Counted from the first letter of the stretch, positions 1 through 10,440 are shown. The stretch is DNA of 64,000 nucleotides from an uncultured Collinsella sp. (GCA_959020715.1 CAUESV010000011.1:8683-72682), one strand, 5' to 3'. Made by a program: numbers and translations. The notes: generated by a model from the letters alone, not told the origin.

Positions 1-430
1 CCAATCGAGTGATATTTGATACAACCAACCCTCTAACCATGGCGAATCGGGACTTTGCGGCGCTCAAAATCGGCGGAAAAAAGCAAATTCAGCCAGATTT
101 CGCTGCTACTAAATTTGTAGCAGTACTCATATTTGCTATTTTTTGACCAAGGGGTATCGCAAGGGGGTTGGATAAAGCATCGATCGCCTGCAATGGCTCA
201 ATTGGGCAGTTGGGCGGCAATTGGGTTGCGACGTAATGGGAAGCTATTCGCGGCCTTTCGACTAAAACGACCCCTTTACCGCCGCCATTTCTAAAGAGAT
301 GCCGGCGCGCCTTGAGTTGGGGCGCGCCGGCGTGATGGCTTTACTGTGACTGGATGTACCTCGGTTGTTCGACTGTCCCAGCATGTCCTACCTAGCCAGG
401 CAGACCTTTCTTAGCGTTTAACGTTTGCCC
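1..430. other. gene-free left edge of the window
   Basis: I see no reading frame with coding character here. The stretch is more A+T-rich than the rest of the window. It holds a small inverted repeat (TGCTAC at 104-109, GTAGCA at 117-122) followed by a T-rich run near 138-144, which could act as a plus-strand terminator for a gene outside the window. A stronger G+C hairpin at 301-331 is listed separately. Confidence 0.6.
301..331. terminator. G+C-rich hairpin downstream of degV
   Basis: Perfect 11-bp arms (GCCGGCGCGCC / GGCGCGCCGGC) enclose a 9-nt loop. There is no clean U-tract on either strand, so this may be a Rho-type or bidirectional 3'-end structure rather than a classical intrinsic terminator. 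It lies about 130 nt beyond the stop of the minus-strand degV gene. Confidence 0.45.
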
Positions 431-473
431 AGATAAAACCTGCCAAAATAAACCTGTCCCTAATTGGCAGGTT
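431..473 (-). repeat. CCTGCCAAAA-type hairpin repeat (copy 1 of 4)
   Basis: Read on the minus strand, arms AACCTGCCAA and TTTTGGCAGGTT enclose a loop containing AGGGACAGGT, followed by TTTATCTGG. The same unit recurs at 51519, 52289 and 53534. This copy overlaps the last codons and stop of the minus-strand degV gene, so its stem encodes the end of that protein. The T-run after the second arm makes an intrinsic-terminator role plausible. Confidence 0.8.
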
Positions 474-1320
474 GGTAGCGGGGGCAGTAGCTGATGGCGA
501 TGGCGTCGACGCCTACGTGGGTGGCGATGGTGCAGCCGATGGGGCCGGTGCCGGCGTCTACGTAGTCCTGGCCCGCGAGCGCCTCGTTGGCAAGTTCCTG
601 CTCCTCGGCGGCGCCGGTCGTGAGCACGCGCACGCTTGAGCCCGGGTGCTCGTCCAAAAACGCGAGGCAATCTGCCATGGTGTTGGCAACGATGCGCTTG
701 GCGCCGCGGCCCTTTTTGATTGCCTTGATCTCGCCCGATTTCCACTCCGGCGAAACGGCCAGGCGAATGTTGAGCATCTGCGTGAGCTGGCCGGCGAGCT
801 TGGGCGCGCGGCCGTTCTTGACCAGGTTCTCGAGCGTGCGCGGAATCAGTAGCAGATGGGCGTCGGGCAGCGTCGCGCGGATCCGCGCCTCGGTCTCGTC
901 TAGGCTGCGGCCGTCCTCGCGCATGGCGAGCGCGTACTCCACCAGCAGGCCCTCGGCGCCCGAGCCGGTGCGCGAGTCGATGCAGCGCACGTCGAGCTCG
1001 TGGGTCTCGGCGACCAGGCATGCGTTGGAATAGCAGGCGGACCATTCGCTGCACAGCGAGATAAAGATCGCGCTATCGTGGCCGTCAGCACGCACGCGGT
1101 CAAAGAGTGCCTTGAACTCGCCGGCGCTCGGCTGCGAGGTGTGCGGCAGTTGCTCGGAGCCGGCCATGCGCGCGACGTATTCCTCGGCGGTAATCTGCAC
1201 CTGGTCGAGCAGGTCCTCGCCCTCGATAATCACATGCAGCGGAATCACGTAAATGCCGAGCTCTTGAGCGCGGGCGGGGGAGATGTCCGACGTGGAGTCG
1301 GTTATGATGGCAAAAGACAT
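460..1320 (-). CDS. DegV family fatty-acid-binding protein
   Basis: A 286-residue protein of the DegV/FakB family. These bind a fatty acid and, in Firmicutes, present it to the kinase FakA for phosphorylation; no FakA is in this window. The family start signature TDSTSD is at residues 7-12 and the ligand-pocket motif TSQPS at 61-65, with length as usual for the family. An upstream in-frame start exists, but the ATG at 1318-1320 begins exactly at the conserved MSFAIITDS. A second DegV protein is encoded at 39313. The C-terminus QPAN* overlaps a hairpin repeat. The physiological ligand cannot be read from sequence. Confidence 0.92.
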   Translation of the reverse strand: MSFAIITDSTSDISPARAQELGIYVIPLHVIIEGEDLLDQVQITAEEYVARMAGSEQLPHTSQPSAGEFKALFDRVRADGHDSAIFISLCSEWSACYSNACLVAETHELDVRCIDSRTGSGAEGLLVEYALAMREDGRSLDETEARIRATLPDAHLLLIPRTLENLVKNGRAPKLAGQLTQMLNIRLAVSPEWKSGEIKAIKKGRGAKRIVANTMADCLAFLDEHPGSSVRVLTTGAAEEQELANEALAGQDYVDAGTGPIGCTIATHVGVDAIAISYCPRYQPAN

Positions 1321-1470
1321 AATTGCACCTTTCGTTGGGGCGCTTGCGCGCCGCCTTCTTAGAGCAAAGTGCGACAAGTATAGTGGAGTTGCTCTACATT
1401 GCTAGGTTCAATTGTTGAATAGTCAACAGTTTGAAGTGACGGTGTGGAAATCATCAACTGGGGAAGAGGG

Positions 1471-2139
1471 ATGCCGATGGCGGCATTGCAGCTATGCGAG
1501 CGGCCGGTTGTGCTGTTCGATTTTGACGGCACGGTGGCCGATACGGGCCGGGCGGTGATGACCTCGACGCGCAAGACGTTGGCCGCGCGCGGGTTTTCGG
1601 AGGCGCAGATGGGTGACCTGCGCCGCATGATCGGGCCGCCCCTGTGGAAGAGCTTTCACGACTTTTATGGCTTCTCCCGCGAGGAGTCGCTTGTGGTGGC
1701 TGACGAGTATCGTGCCTTTTTTGATGAGCTGGGACCTGAAGAGTATCCCGTGTTCGACGGAATCCCCGAGCTGCTCGATGGCCTTGCCGCGCAGGGGCAT
1801 CGCATGGCGGTCGCGACGTCTCGCATGGAGGCGAAGTGCATCGATATGGTGCATGAGCTGGGGATTTGCCAGTTTGAGGCCGTGGTCGGCATGAATCCGC
1901 CGCAGGGGCGCGAGACCAAGGCGGATTCGGTCCGCGATGCCCTGGCGGCCCTGGGTGCGACCGCGGACGAGGCCGTGATGATCGGCGATCGCTTCAACGA
2001 TGTGGAGGGCGCACACACAATGGGCGTGCCGTGCATTGGTATCTATTCGGGCGCGGCGGCGCCGGGCGAGCACGAGGCGGCGGGTGCCGATGCAGTGGTG
2101 CACTCGGTGGCCGAGCTTGCTAAACTTTTCGCTATCTAA
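1471..2139 (+). CDS. HAD-superfamily phosphatase, Gph/PGP-like
   Basis: A 222-residue HAD hydrolase of subfamily IA. Motif I is FDFDGTVADT (about residues 16-25), with the nucleophile and acid/base Asp pair. Motif III/IV is seen as IGDRFNDVEGAH near the C-terminus. Family members dephosphorylate phosphoglycolate, pyrophosphate or nucleotides; the substrate here is open. A GTG at 1444 and an ATG at 1477 are alternative starts. GGAAGAGGG just before 1471 favours 1471 or 1477. It is transcribed divergently from degV, and the M20 peptidase follows 55 nt downstream, so the two may be cotranscribed. Confidence 0.88.
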   Translation: MPMAALQLCERPVVLFDFDGTVADTGRAVMTSTRKTLAARGFSEAQMGDLRRMIGPPLWKSFHDFYGFSREESLVVADEYRAFFDELGPEEYPVFDGIPELLDGLAAQGHRMAVATSRMEAKCIDMVHELGICQFEAVVGMNPPQGRETKADSVRDALAALGATADEAVMIGDRFNDVEGAHTMGVPCIGIYSGAAAPGEHEAAGADAVVHSVAELAKLFAI

Positions 2140-2194
2140 TAGACGTAATGTGAGGGACGGGCGTACCCGTCGCTCATTGGTAAGGAGGTCGTCC

Positions 2195-3631
2195 ATGAAT
2201 CAGGTGGAGCAGAGCGTTACCGAGTATGTCGACGAGGTCTGGGAGGATGTCGTCGCCGATATCGAGCAGTTGGTGAGTTATCCGTCCGTGGCAGTTTCTG
2301 CCGATGCGGAGCCCGGCGCGCCGTTTGGCCGCCCGGTCCGTGATGCGCTCGATTGCGCGCTCGGTATCGCGCAAAAGCTCGGCTACCAGACGAGCGATGA
2401 CGAGGGCTATGTGGGAATCGCCGATATCCCGGGCCGCGGCGACAAACAGCTCGCGACTATCTGCCACGTGGACGTGGTTCCCGCCGGCCCCGGCTGGAAC
2501 ACCGACCCGTTTGCGATGGAGCGTCGCGAGGGCTGGCTGCTCGGCCGCGGCGTGATCGACGACAAGGGTCCGGCCGTGCTGTCGCTCTACGCCGGCGCCT
2601 ACCTGCTCAAGCACGGCATTGTGCCGCGCTATACCTTCCGCGCGCTGCTGGGCTGCGATGAGGAAGTGGGCATGTCCGACGTTCACCATTATCTGGAAAA
2701 TCACGCAGACCCCGACTTTTTGTTTACGCCCGATGCCGAGTTCCCGGTCTGCAATGCCGAGAAGGGCCAGTTTGGGGCGACGTTCGTGAGCCCCAAGATC
2801 GACGGCGGGCGCATCGTGTCGTGGAGCGGCTCCGAGGCGAGCAATGCCATTCCGTCGCAGTCCATCTGCGAGCTTGCGATTGCCGCCGATGAGTTGCCGG
2901 CGCCGGTCGAGAACGCCGATCGTCTGGAGATCACGGCGCTTGATAATGGCCATGCGCAGATTTTCGCCCACGGTATCGGTGGCCATGCTTCGATGCCCGA
3001 GGGAACGATCAATGCCGTCGGCCTGATCGTGTCGTATCTGCGCGAGGCCGAGGACGCGTTTGGTGCACGCGACGAGCGCCTGCTGACGCCTGCCGAGCAT
3101 GAGTTCGTCAAGTTCCTGGCCTTTGTGTATGCGGATGCCTATGGCCGCGGCCTAGGTATCGATGCGACGAGTCCGGCGTTTGGCCCGCTTACCTGCAACG
3201 CTGGAGTCATCCGCGTGGCGGATGGCCATATTGAGCAGGTCATCGACGTGCGCTTCCCCGACAGTACGAGTGCCGATACCATCCGCGAGCAGCTCGACCC
3301 GCTCGTGGGCCGTTTTGGCGTGACGTGCCAGCTGGGTCGCGCGAAGGTGCCGTTCTCGGTGTCTGCCGACGATCCGGCCGTGAAGGCGCTTATCGATACC
3401 TATAACGAGTTCACCGGCAAGCATGCTGAGCCCTTTGCCATGGGCGGCGGCACGTACGCGCGCAACTTTGCCCGCGCCGTCTCGTTTGGCCCCGAAGAGA
3501 CCGGCCTGGAGCTGCCCGCGTGGGGCGGCCAGATGCACGGCCCCAATGAGTGCGCCAACGAGGAACAGCTTAAACAGGCGCTCAAGATCTATATTGTTGC
3601 GATCCTCCGTTTGAATGAATTAGAGCTTTAA
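2195..3631 (+). CDS. M20 family dipeptidase (PepV/Sapep-like)
   Basis: A 478-residue zinc peptidase. The metal motif HVDVVPAG has His91 and Asp93. A second metal/bridging Asp lies in GRGVIDDKG, and the catalytic Glu pair is seen in GCDEEVG. The length and the Xaa-His dipeptidase-like insert domain match the PepV/Sapep branch rather than DapE or ArgE. It is expected to be cytoplasmic and to split dipeptides from peptide uptake. The start at 2195 has a strong TAAGGAGG ribosome-binding site; upstream in-frame starts overlap the previous gene. It follows the HAD phosphatase on the same strand. Confidence 0.88.
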   Translation: MNQVEQSVTEYVDEVWEDVVADIEQLVSYPSVAVSADAEPGAPFGRPVRDALDCALGIAQKLGYQTSDDEGYVGIADIPGRGDKQLATICHVDVVPAGPGWNTDPFAMERREGWLLGRGVIDDKGPAVLSLYAGAYLLKHGIVPRYTFRALLGCDEEVGMSDVHHYLENHADPDFLFTPDAEFPVCNAEKGQFGATFVSPKIDGGRIVSWSGSEASNAIPSQSICELAIAADELPAPVENADRLEITALDNGHAQIFAHGIGGHASMPEGTINAVGLIVSYLREAEDAFGARDERLLTPAEHEFVKFLAFVYADAYGRGLGIDATSPAFGPLTCNAGVIRVADGHIEQVIDVRFPDSTSADTIREQLDPLVGRFGVTCQLGRAKVPFSVSADDPAVKALIDTYNEFTGKHAEPFAMGGGTYARNFARAVSFGPEETGLELPAWGGQMHGPNECANEEQLKQALKIYIVAILRLNELEL

Positions 3632-3652
3632 GGTCTCGCGGTTTCCCAATCT

Positions 3653-3721
3653 AAGTTGCGGTGGAATAGTTCCTAGAATGGGCCATTTGATGGCCAAGCA
3701 GGAACTATTTCACCGCAACTT
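3653..3721. repeat. AGTTGCGGTG hairpin repeat (copy 1 of 3)
   Basis: 22-nt arms (3653-3674 and 3700-3721) match except for one G-U pair. They enclose a smaller nested hairpin (GGCCA / TGGCC). The outer arm AAGTTGCGGTGGAATAG recurs at 30893 and 48559, with different interiors. It lies between the M20 peptidase and pstS. Confidence 0.8.
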
Positions 3722-3838
3722 TGTTTTTATTGGTGTAAAAGGTGCGCCATGTTCGGCGCTGGATTGTTATCCGTTTGTAAAGGCTGGACAGAGCTTGCGG
3801 TAAGGGTCTATCAGATGCCCGTAAAAAACCGCAGTTGG

Positions 3839-3900
3839 CGCGGGCACTGCCCGATCGAGGCCGTATCTTTCCAAACAGCAAAGCGGGCAGGGTGCCCGCG
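3839..3900 (+). promoter_or_regulatory. inverted repeat in the pstS leader
   Basis: GCGGGCACTGCCCG and CGGGCAGGGTGCCCGC form near-complementary arms about 30 nt apart, ending 24 nt before the pstS start. This may be a leader structure affecting pstS expression. I could not recognise a clear Pho box. Confidence 0.35.
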
Positions 3901-3924
3901 ATTCGCATGTATGAAAGGAAGATC

Positions 3925-4863
3925 ATGCTCGATCAGGCTTATTCTCGTCGTCAGTTCCTCGGCCTTGCTGGTGGTCTTGCCAGCATCGTCGGTCTCGGTC
4001 TCGTTGGCTGCGGCGGCGCAGGCGCATCCGACGCCGCCGACAAGGGTAGCGCCGCTGCTGCCGAGTCCGTCTCCGGCGAGGTGACCTACGACGGTGCCTC
4101 CTCGTTCCAGGCTCTCGTCGAGGCCGCTGCCGAGAAGTTCATGGATGCCAACCCCGACGTCTCCGTCTCCGGCTCGGGCAACGGTTCGGGCAAAGGTCTG
4201 ACCGCTGTTGCCGCCGGCACCGTCACCATCGGTAACTCCGACGTCTTCGCCGAGACCAAGCTCGAGGCCGACCAGGTCAAGAACCTCGTCGACCACGAGG
4301 TCGCCGTCGTGGGCATGGGTCCCGTCGTCTCTAAGAACGTGAAGGTCGACGACCTGTCCCTCGAGCAGCTCAAGGGCATCTTCTCCGGCCAGATCACCAA
4401 CTGGAAGGAGGTCGGCGGCGACGACGCCAAGATTGTCGTTCTCAACCGCAAGGCCGGTTCCGGTACCCGCGCCACCTTCGAGGCTGCCGTCTTTGGCGAC
4501 GAGGCAGTCGACTTTAAGGGCGACGCCGAGCTCGACAAGTCCGGCGACGTCCAGACTCAGATGGGCAGCACCGATAACGCCATCTCCTACCTCGACTTCT
4601 CGCACTTCGATGACTCCAAGTTCAACGCCATCAAGGTCGAGGGCGTCGAGCCCAAGAGCGCAAACGTCACCGACGACTCCTTCAAGATCTGGGCTACCGA
4701 GCACATGTACTGCTCCAAGGACGCCGACGAGGCCACCACGGCCTTCCTGGAGTTCATGCTTTCCGACGACGTCCAGGGCAAGCTCGTCGAGGAGCAGGGC
4801 TTTATCCCCGTCTCTGCCATGAAGGTCGTCAAGGACGCCAGCGGCAAGGTCTCCGCTAAATAA
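3925..4863 (+). CDS. pstS: phosphate ABC transporter substrate-binding lipoprotein PstS
   Basis: A 312-residue periplasmic-type phosphate binder anchored as a lipoprotein. The N-terminus has a twin-arginine motif (SRRQFLGLAGG, Arg8-Arg9) and a lipobox ending LVGC with Cys29, so Tat export of a lipoprotein is predicted. Phosphate-contact motifs typical of PstS are visible (GSGNGSGKGLTA, NRKAGSGTRATFE). AAAGGAAG lies 4-5 nt before the chosen ATG; upstream ATGs at 3907 and 3911 lack such spacing. It is the first gene of pstSCAB and delivers phosphate to PstC/PstA. Confidence 0.95.
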   Translation: MLDQAYSRRQFLGLAGGLASIVGLGLVGCGGAGASDAADKGSAAAAESVSGEVTYDGASSFQALVEAAAEKFMDANPDVSVSGSGNGSGKGLTAVAAGTVTIGNSDVFAETKLEADQVKNLVDHEVAVVGMGPVVSKNVKVDDLSLEQLKGIFSGQITNWKEVGGDDAKIVVLNRKAGSGTRATFEAAVFGDEAVDFKGDAELDKSGDVQTQMGSTDNAISYLDFSHFDDSKFNAIKVEGVEPKSANVTDDSFKIWATEHMYCSKDADEATTAFLEFMLSDDVQGKLVEEQGFIPVSAMKVVKDASGKVSAK

Positions 4864-4888
4864 GTAATCGCCCCCGGAAAGGTTTGCA

Positions 4889-5797
4889 ATGGCAAAACAG
4901 CTGCCAAAGCGCGACCTTGAGAACGTGGGCCTGGGCGTCACGGGCGCGTGCGTAGCGCTCGTGACGCTTGTCGTTGCCGCGCTCATCTTTATGGTCACCC
5001 AAAAGGGCCTATCGGCTTTTTTCAAGGACGGCGTTTCGGTCGTCGAGTTCTTTATCGGCACCAAGTGGGACCTGGCCAACACGGCCAAAAACGGCCTGCC
5101 CTACACCGGCGCCCTGCCCCTGATCGTCACCTCGTTTGCGGTCATGGTGCTCTCCACGCTTATCGCGCTGCCCATCGCTATCGGCTCTGCCATCTTTGCG
5201 GTTGAGATCCAGCCTAAGTTTGGTTCCAAGGTCTTTCAGCCGCTTATTGAGCTTTTGACTGGTATTCCTTCGGTCGTCTTTGGCCTGATCGGTTTTCACG
5301 TGGTCGTCGGCCTTATGAAGAGCGGTTTCCATGTGAGCACGGGTCTGGGCATCTTGCCCGGCGCCATCGTGCTGGCCGTCATGATCCTGCCGACCATGAC
5401 CACGCTTTCGGTCGACGGCTTGCGTGCCGTGCCCGACAGCTACCGCCAGGGTTCGCTCGCGCTGGGCTACACCCGCTGGCAGACCATCTGGCACGTGGTG
5501 CTCAAGTCCGCCATGCCGTCGCTCATGACCGCGGTCATCCTCGGCATGACGCGCGCCTTTGGCGAGACGCTCGCCGTGCGCATGGTTATTGGCGGCATCG
5601 AGGCCATGCCGACGTCGCTGCTGTCGCCGGCTTCGACCATCACCACCACGCTCACCACGTCCATGGCGGTCTATGCCGAGGGCTCGGCCCAGGACGATGT
5701 TCTGTGGGCACTCGGTCTGCTGCTGATGGGCATGAGCCTCATCTTCATCCTGATCATCCACCTTATCGGCCACAAGGGGGCGAAGGCTCATGGCTAG
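4889..5797 (+). CDS. pstC: phosphate ABC transporter permease PstC
   Basis: A 302-residue inner-membrane permease with about six membrane segments. The binding-protein-dependent transport signature is present (GASLALGYTRWQTIWHVVL-like stretch, with GMTRAFGETLAVRMVIGG after it). It pairs with PstA to form the phosphate channel. It lies 25 nt after pstS and overlaps pstA by 8 nt, so tight co-translation is expected. The first 20 residues (KQLPKRDLENVG) are the usual cytoplasmic lead-in. Confidence 0.95.
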   Translation: MAKQLPKRDLENVGLGVTGACVALVTLVVAALIFMVTQKGLSAFFKDGVSVVEFFIGTKWDLANTAKNGLPYTGALPLIVTSFAVMVLSTLIALPIAIGSAIFAVEIQPKFGSKVFQPLIELLTGIPSVVFGLIGFHVVVGLMKSGFHVSTGLGILPGAIVLAVMILPTMTTLSVDGLRAVPDSYRQGSLALGYTRWQTIWHVVLKSAMPSLMTAVILGMTRAFGETLAVRMVIGGIEAMPTSLLSPASTITTTLTTSMAVYAEGSAQDDVLWALGLLLMGMSLIFILIIHLIGHKGAKAHG

Positions 5798-6712
5798 CAC
5801 GCGCATCCATATCGACGAGGCGAGACTCGGGCGTGTCCAAAAGCAGGACCGCATCGCCACGGGTGTGCTGACGGCGATTGTCGCCATCGTCATGCTCATC
5901 GTCATCTCCATGGTGGCCTACATCTTGTTCGAGGGCATCTCGACGCTGTTCCAGCCGGGCTTTCTCACGCAGCCCGCGCGCGCCAACGGAACCCAGGGCG
6001 GCGTGCTCTACCAGCTGTTCGACTCGTTCTATCTGCTGCTGATCACCCTGATCATCTCGGTGCCCATCAGCCTAGGCGGAGCGGTCTTCCTGGTTGAGTA
6101 CGCGCCGAACGGCCCTATCCGCGACATCGCCTCTACCGCCATCGAGACCTTGTCCTCGCTGCCTTCCATCGTCGTCGGCATGTTCGGTTTTCTGGTGTTC
6201 TCGGTGCAGCTGGGCTGGAAGTACTCCATCATCTCCGGCGCCATCGCGCTCACCATGTTCAATATCCCCATTCTGGTGCGCGTGATCCAGCAGGCGCTCG
6301 AGGACGTGCCGCAGGCCCAGCGCGATGCGTGCCTGGCCATGGGCCTCACCCGCTGGGAGGCCACGCTGCACATCCTAATCCCCGAGGCCATGCCCGCCAT
6401 CGTGACCGGCATCGTGCTTTCGGCCGGCCGTGTGTTTGGCGAGGCCGCAGCACTGCTCTTTACCTCGGGCATGAGCTCGCCGGTGCGTCTGAACTTCTTG
6501 AGCTTTAACCTGTCGAGTCCCACCTGCGCCTGGAACGTGTTCCGCCCCGGCGAGTCGCTCGCCGTGCACATCTACAAGATCTATGGCGAGGGCAGCCCCG
6601 AGGCCCAGCAGATCGTTTGGGGCACCGCGGCGCTGCTGATGATTTGCGTACTGCTGTTTAACGTAGCCGCCCGTATTGTGGGCAAGCAACTGGCAAGGAA
6701 GATGACGGCCGA

Positions 6713-6716
<4 letters not shown>
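5790..6716 (+). CDS. pstA: phosphate ABC transporter permease PstA
   Basis: A 308-residue permease partner of PstC. The family sequence VEYAPNGPIRDIASTAIETL is followed by SLPSIVVGMFGFLVF, then the EAA-type loop LAMGLTRWEATLHILIPEA and the GRVFGEAAALLFTSG segment. About six membrane helices are predicted. Its start overlaps pstC by 8 nt and its end overlaps pstB by 4 nt (ATGA), which is typical translational coupling within pstSCAB. Confidence 0.95.
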
Positions 6717-7585
<869 letters not shown>

Positions 7586-7641
7586 TCCGGGACATGCTTG
7601 AGGCCCGCGGCGGCCACAGTTGTCGCGGGACTGATTGGAGA

Positions 7642-7679
7642 GGCGGGTCATCTCTTGCGGGAGATGGCCCGCCTTTTTG
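7642..7679 (+). terminator. intrinsic terminator of pstSCAB
   Basis: GGCGGGTCATCTC pairs with GAGATGGCCCGCC and is followed by TTTTTGTG. It lies 57 nt after the pstB stop and before the next gene's ribosome-binding site. Confidence 0.85.
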
Positions 7680-7748
7680 TGTCGTGTTCGGCCTGCCTTT
7701 TCGCTGCTATCATGGACAACGTTGAATTTCTACGAAGGAGCAGGGCAT

Positions 7749-9608
7749 ATGGCGATTCTTTTGGGATGCGATTCCATCAGCCTAGAGTTTCCCACCAAGC
7801 ATATTTTCGATAGCGTGACGCTCGGCGTGGGCGAGGGCGACCGCATTGGTATTGTCGGTAAAAACGGCGACGGCAAGTCGACGCTGCTGAGTGTGCTCGC
7901 CGGCACGCTGGAGCCCGATGACGGACGCGTGACGCACCGCCGCGGCACCACGATCGGTCTACTCGGCCAAAAGGATCAGCTTGTCGACACCGATACCGTG
8001 CATCATGCCGTTGTGGGCGACACGCCCGAGTATGAGTGGGCGTCGAGTCCGCGTACGCGCCAGATCCTCGCCGGCCTCATTAGCGATGTGCCCTGGGAGG
8101 GCATGGTAGGCGAGCTCTCGGGCGGTCAGCGCCGCCGCGTGGACCTCGCGCGCCTGCTGATCGGCGACTATGACGTGCTCATGCTCGATGAGCCCACCAA
8201 CCACCTGGACATGCGCACCATCAACTGGCTTGCGCGTCACTTAAAGGCCCGCTGGCAGCGCGGCCAGGGCGCCATGCTCGTGGTCACGCACGACCGCTGG
8301 TTCTTGGACGAGGTCTGCACCAGCATGTGGGAGGTCCACGACGGCCAGGTCGATCCCTTCGAGGGCGGCTACTCGGCATATATCCTGCAGCGCGTGGAGC
8401 GCGACCGCATGGCCGCCGTTACCGAAGAGCGCCGTCGCAATATGGCGCGCAAGGAGCTCGCGTGGCTGAGCCGCGGCGCCCAGGCGCGTTCCACCAAGCC
8501 CAAGTTTCGCGTTGAGGCTGCTCGCGAGCTGATCGCCGACGTGCCGCCCGTACGTGACGAGCTGGAGCTCAAGCGCCTGGCCGTGAGCCGCCTGGGCAAG
8601 CAGGTTATCGATGTGGTCGACGTGGACGCCGGCTATGCGGATACCGATGGCGCGCCCAAGCAGGTGCTCTCTGACGTGACCTGGCTCATTGGTGCGGGCG
8701 ACCGCTATGGTCTTTTGGGTGAGAACGGTGCCGGCAAGTCCACACTGCTCGACGTGATCCAGGGCAAGATTGAACCCACGCGCGGCCGCGTGAAGATTGG
8801 CCAGACAGTGCGCTTTGGCGTGCTGTCGCAGCAGCTCGAGGAGCTTGAGCCCTTTATGGGCGACACGATCCGCGAGGTGCTCAGCAATTATAAGAAGTAT
8901 TACGTCATCGACGGCAAGGAGACCTCGCCCGAGAAGCTCTGCGAGCGTCTTGGCTTTACGACGCAGCAGCTCTGGAGCCGCATCGGCGATCTTTCGGGCG
9001 GCCAGCGCCGTCGCCTGTCGCTGCTGCTGACGATTCTGGACGAGCCCAACGTGCTTATCCTGGACGAGCCCGGCAACGACCTGGATACCGACATGCTGGC
9101 GATTGTCGAGGACCTGCTCGACGGCTGGCCCGGCACGCTGATCCTGGTTACGCACGACCGTTTCCTCATGGAGCGCGTGACCGACCAGCAGTGGGCACTG
9201 CTCGATGGCCATCTGACGCATATGCCCGGCGGTGTCGATCAGTACCTGCGCCTGTGCAACGCCACGGCCGAGGGCGAGCCCGTGGGCGCGCCGAGCGCTA
9301 AGACCGGCACGTTCGACACCGGTGCCGCAGCGGTTGCAGCCGAAAAGCCCAAGACGAGCGGGCAGCCCAACGGACTGTCAAACGCCGAGCGTCAGAAGCT
9401 CCGCCGCGAGGTGAGCTCGCTCGAGCGCAAGATGGAGACGCAGCGCGCCCGCGTGGAGGAGGCCGAGGCCGTCATGGCCCAGGTCGATCCCACCAACTAC
9501 ACGGCGCTCGGCGAGCAGCAGGCAAAGATCGACGAGGCTCACGCCGCCATGGACGAGCTGGAGATGGCGTGGCTCGAGGCGAGCGAAAAGCTCGAGGGCG
9601 AGGAGTAA
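7749..9608 (+). CDS. ABC-F family ATPase, Uup-like
   Basis: A 619-residue soluble protein with two ABC domains and no membrane segments. Walker A boxes are GIVGKNGDGKST (about 33-44) and GLLGENGAGKST; signatures LSGGQRRRVDLARLL and LSGGQRRRLSLLLT are present. The charged linker between domains and the C-terminal coiled coil (about 570-619, after an Ala/Lys-rich linker) match Uup/ABC-F proteins that act on ribosomes or branched DNA rather than in transport. The start has AAGGAG about 8 nt upstream. An HAD phosphatase follows after 6 nt, so the two likely form one transcript. Confidence 0.9.
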   Translation: MAILLGCDSISLEFPTKHIFDSVTLGVGEGDRIGIVGKNGDGKSTLLSVLAGTLEPDDGRVTHRRGTTIGLLGQKDQLVDTDTVHHAVVGDTPEYEWASSPRTRQILAGLISDVPWEGMVGELSGGQRRRVDLARLLIGDYDVLMLDEPTNHLDMRTINWLARHLKARWQRGQGAMLVVTHDRWFLDEVCTSMWEVHDGQVDPFEGGYSAYILQRVERDRMAAVTEERRRNMARKELAWLSRGAQARSTKPKFRVEAARELIADVPPVRDELELKRLAVSRLGKQVIDVVDVDAGYADTDGAPKQVLSDVTWLIGAGDRYGLLGENGAGKSTLLDVIQGKIEPTRGRVKIGQTVRFGVLSQQLEELEPFMGDTIREVLSNYKKYYVIDGKETSPEKLCERLGFTTQQLWSRIGDLSGGQRRRLSLLLTILDEPNVLILDEPGNDLDTDMLAIVEDLLDGWPGTLILVTHDRFLMERVTDQQWALLDGHLTHMPGGVDQYLRLCNATAEGEPVGAPSAKTGTFDTGAAAVAAEKPKTSGQPNGLSNAERQKLRREVSSLERKMETQRARVEEAEAVMAQVDPTNYTALGEQQAKIDEAHAAMDELEMAWLEASEKLEGEE

Positions 9609-9614
9609 GCGAGG

Positions 9615-10385
9615 ATGATCAAAGCCGCGTTTTTCGATATCGACGGCACGCTGCTGAGCTTTAAGACCCACCGGATTCCGGCGTCGGCGCAGCAGGTGCT
9701 CGGCAGCTTTCACGAGCGGGGGATCGCGTGCGTGATCGCCACGGGCCGTCCGACCTACCAGATGCCGGATTGGCTGCTCGATCTTGGTTGGGATGCGTAC
9801 ATTACGCTTTCGGGCCAGCACTGTTTTGATGCCAAGGGCGTCTACCGCAGCTGCCCGATTGATCCGGACGACGTTGCGGTGATTGTGGACCAGGTGGCGC
9901 AGGGGTGCTACGACTCGCTGTGCATGCAGGGCGAGAATTCGTTTGTGAACCGCCTGTCCGAGCGCGTGGTGACGGCCGGCAGCAACGCGGGAATCGTCTA
10001 CCACGAGGAGGCGTTTGAGCACGCCTTTGACGCGCCGGTCTACCAGTTTTGCGCCTTTGTGGACCCTGACGACGAGCATATCGTGACCGATGCCGTGTCG
10101 CATTCGCTCACCACGCGCTGGTGCGACCTGTTCTGTGACATTATTCCCGCTAACGGCGGCAAGGACCTGGGCGTGGCGGCGACGCTGGAGCGCCTGGGCA
10201 TCGACGCGAGCGAGGCGATTGCCTTTGGCGACGGCGAGAACGACCTGTCAATGTTCTCGGCCGTGGGCACAAGCGTGGCCATGGGTAATGCGCAGGATAC
10301 CGTGAAGGCCGCGGCGACCTACGTGACGACCGCCGTGGATGACGACGGCATCTACAACGCTGCGAAGCACTTTGGGCTGATGTAA
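9615..10385 (+). CDS. Cof-type HAD-IIB phosphatase
   Basis: A 256-residue HAD phosphatase of the Cof/YbiV subfamily. Motif I FDIDGT is at residues 7-12 and the C-terminal motif IV is FGDGENDLSMF, with the large type-IIB cap between. Relatives dephosphorylate sugar phosphates, FMN or similar metabolites; specificity is unclear. It starts 6 nt after the ABC-F gene on the same strand and is followed by a GGGAC-type terminator. Confidence 0.88.
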   Translation: MIKAAFFDIDGTLLSFKTHRIPASAQQVLGSFHERGIACVIATGRPTYQMPDWLLDLGWDAYITLSGQHCFDAKGVYRSCPIDPDDVAVIVDQVAQGCYDSLCMQGENSFVNRLSERVVTAGSNAGIVYHEEAFEHAFDAPVYQFCAFVDPDDEHIVTDAVSHSLTTRWCDLFCDIIPANGGKDLGVAATLERLGIDASEAIAFGDGENDLSMFSAVGTSVAMGNAQDTVKAAATYVTTAVDDDGIYNAAKHFGLM

Positions 10386-10407
10386 CTGCGGGTCGGCACC
10401 CGGCACC

Positions 10408-10440
10408 TGGGGACACTCCTTACGGGGCGTCCCCATTTTG
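10408..10440 (+). terminator. GGGGAC/GTCCCC terminator
   Basis: TGGGGAC pairs with GTCCCCA and is followed by TTTTGTTTT. The stem carries the GGGAC word that recurs in many hairpins of this window. It sits 23 nt after the HAD gene. Confidence 0.7.

Noticed and set aside
3811..5088. 425-residue antisense frame over pstS/pstC
   Set aside because: Shadow of the pstS gene caused by G+C-rich third positions; the plus-strand proteins are clearly real.
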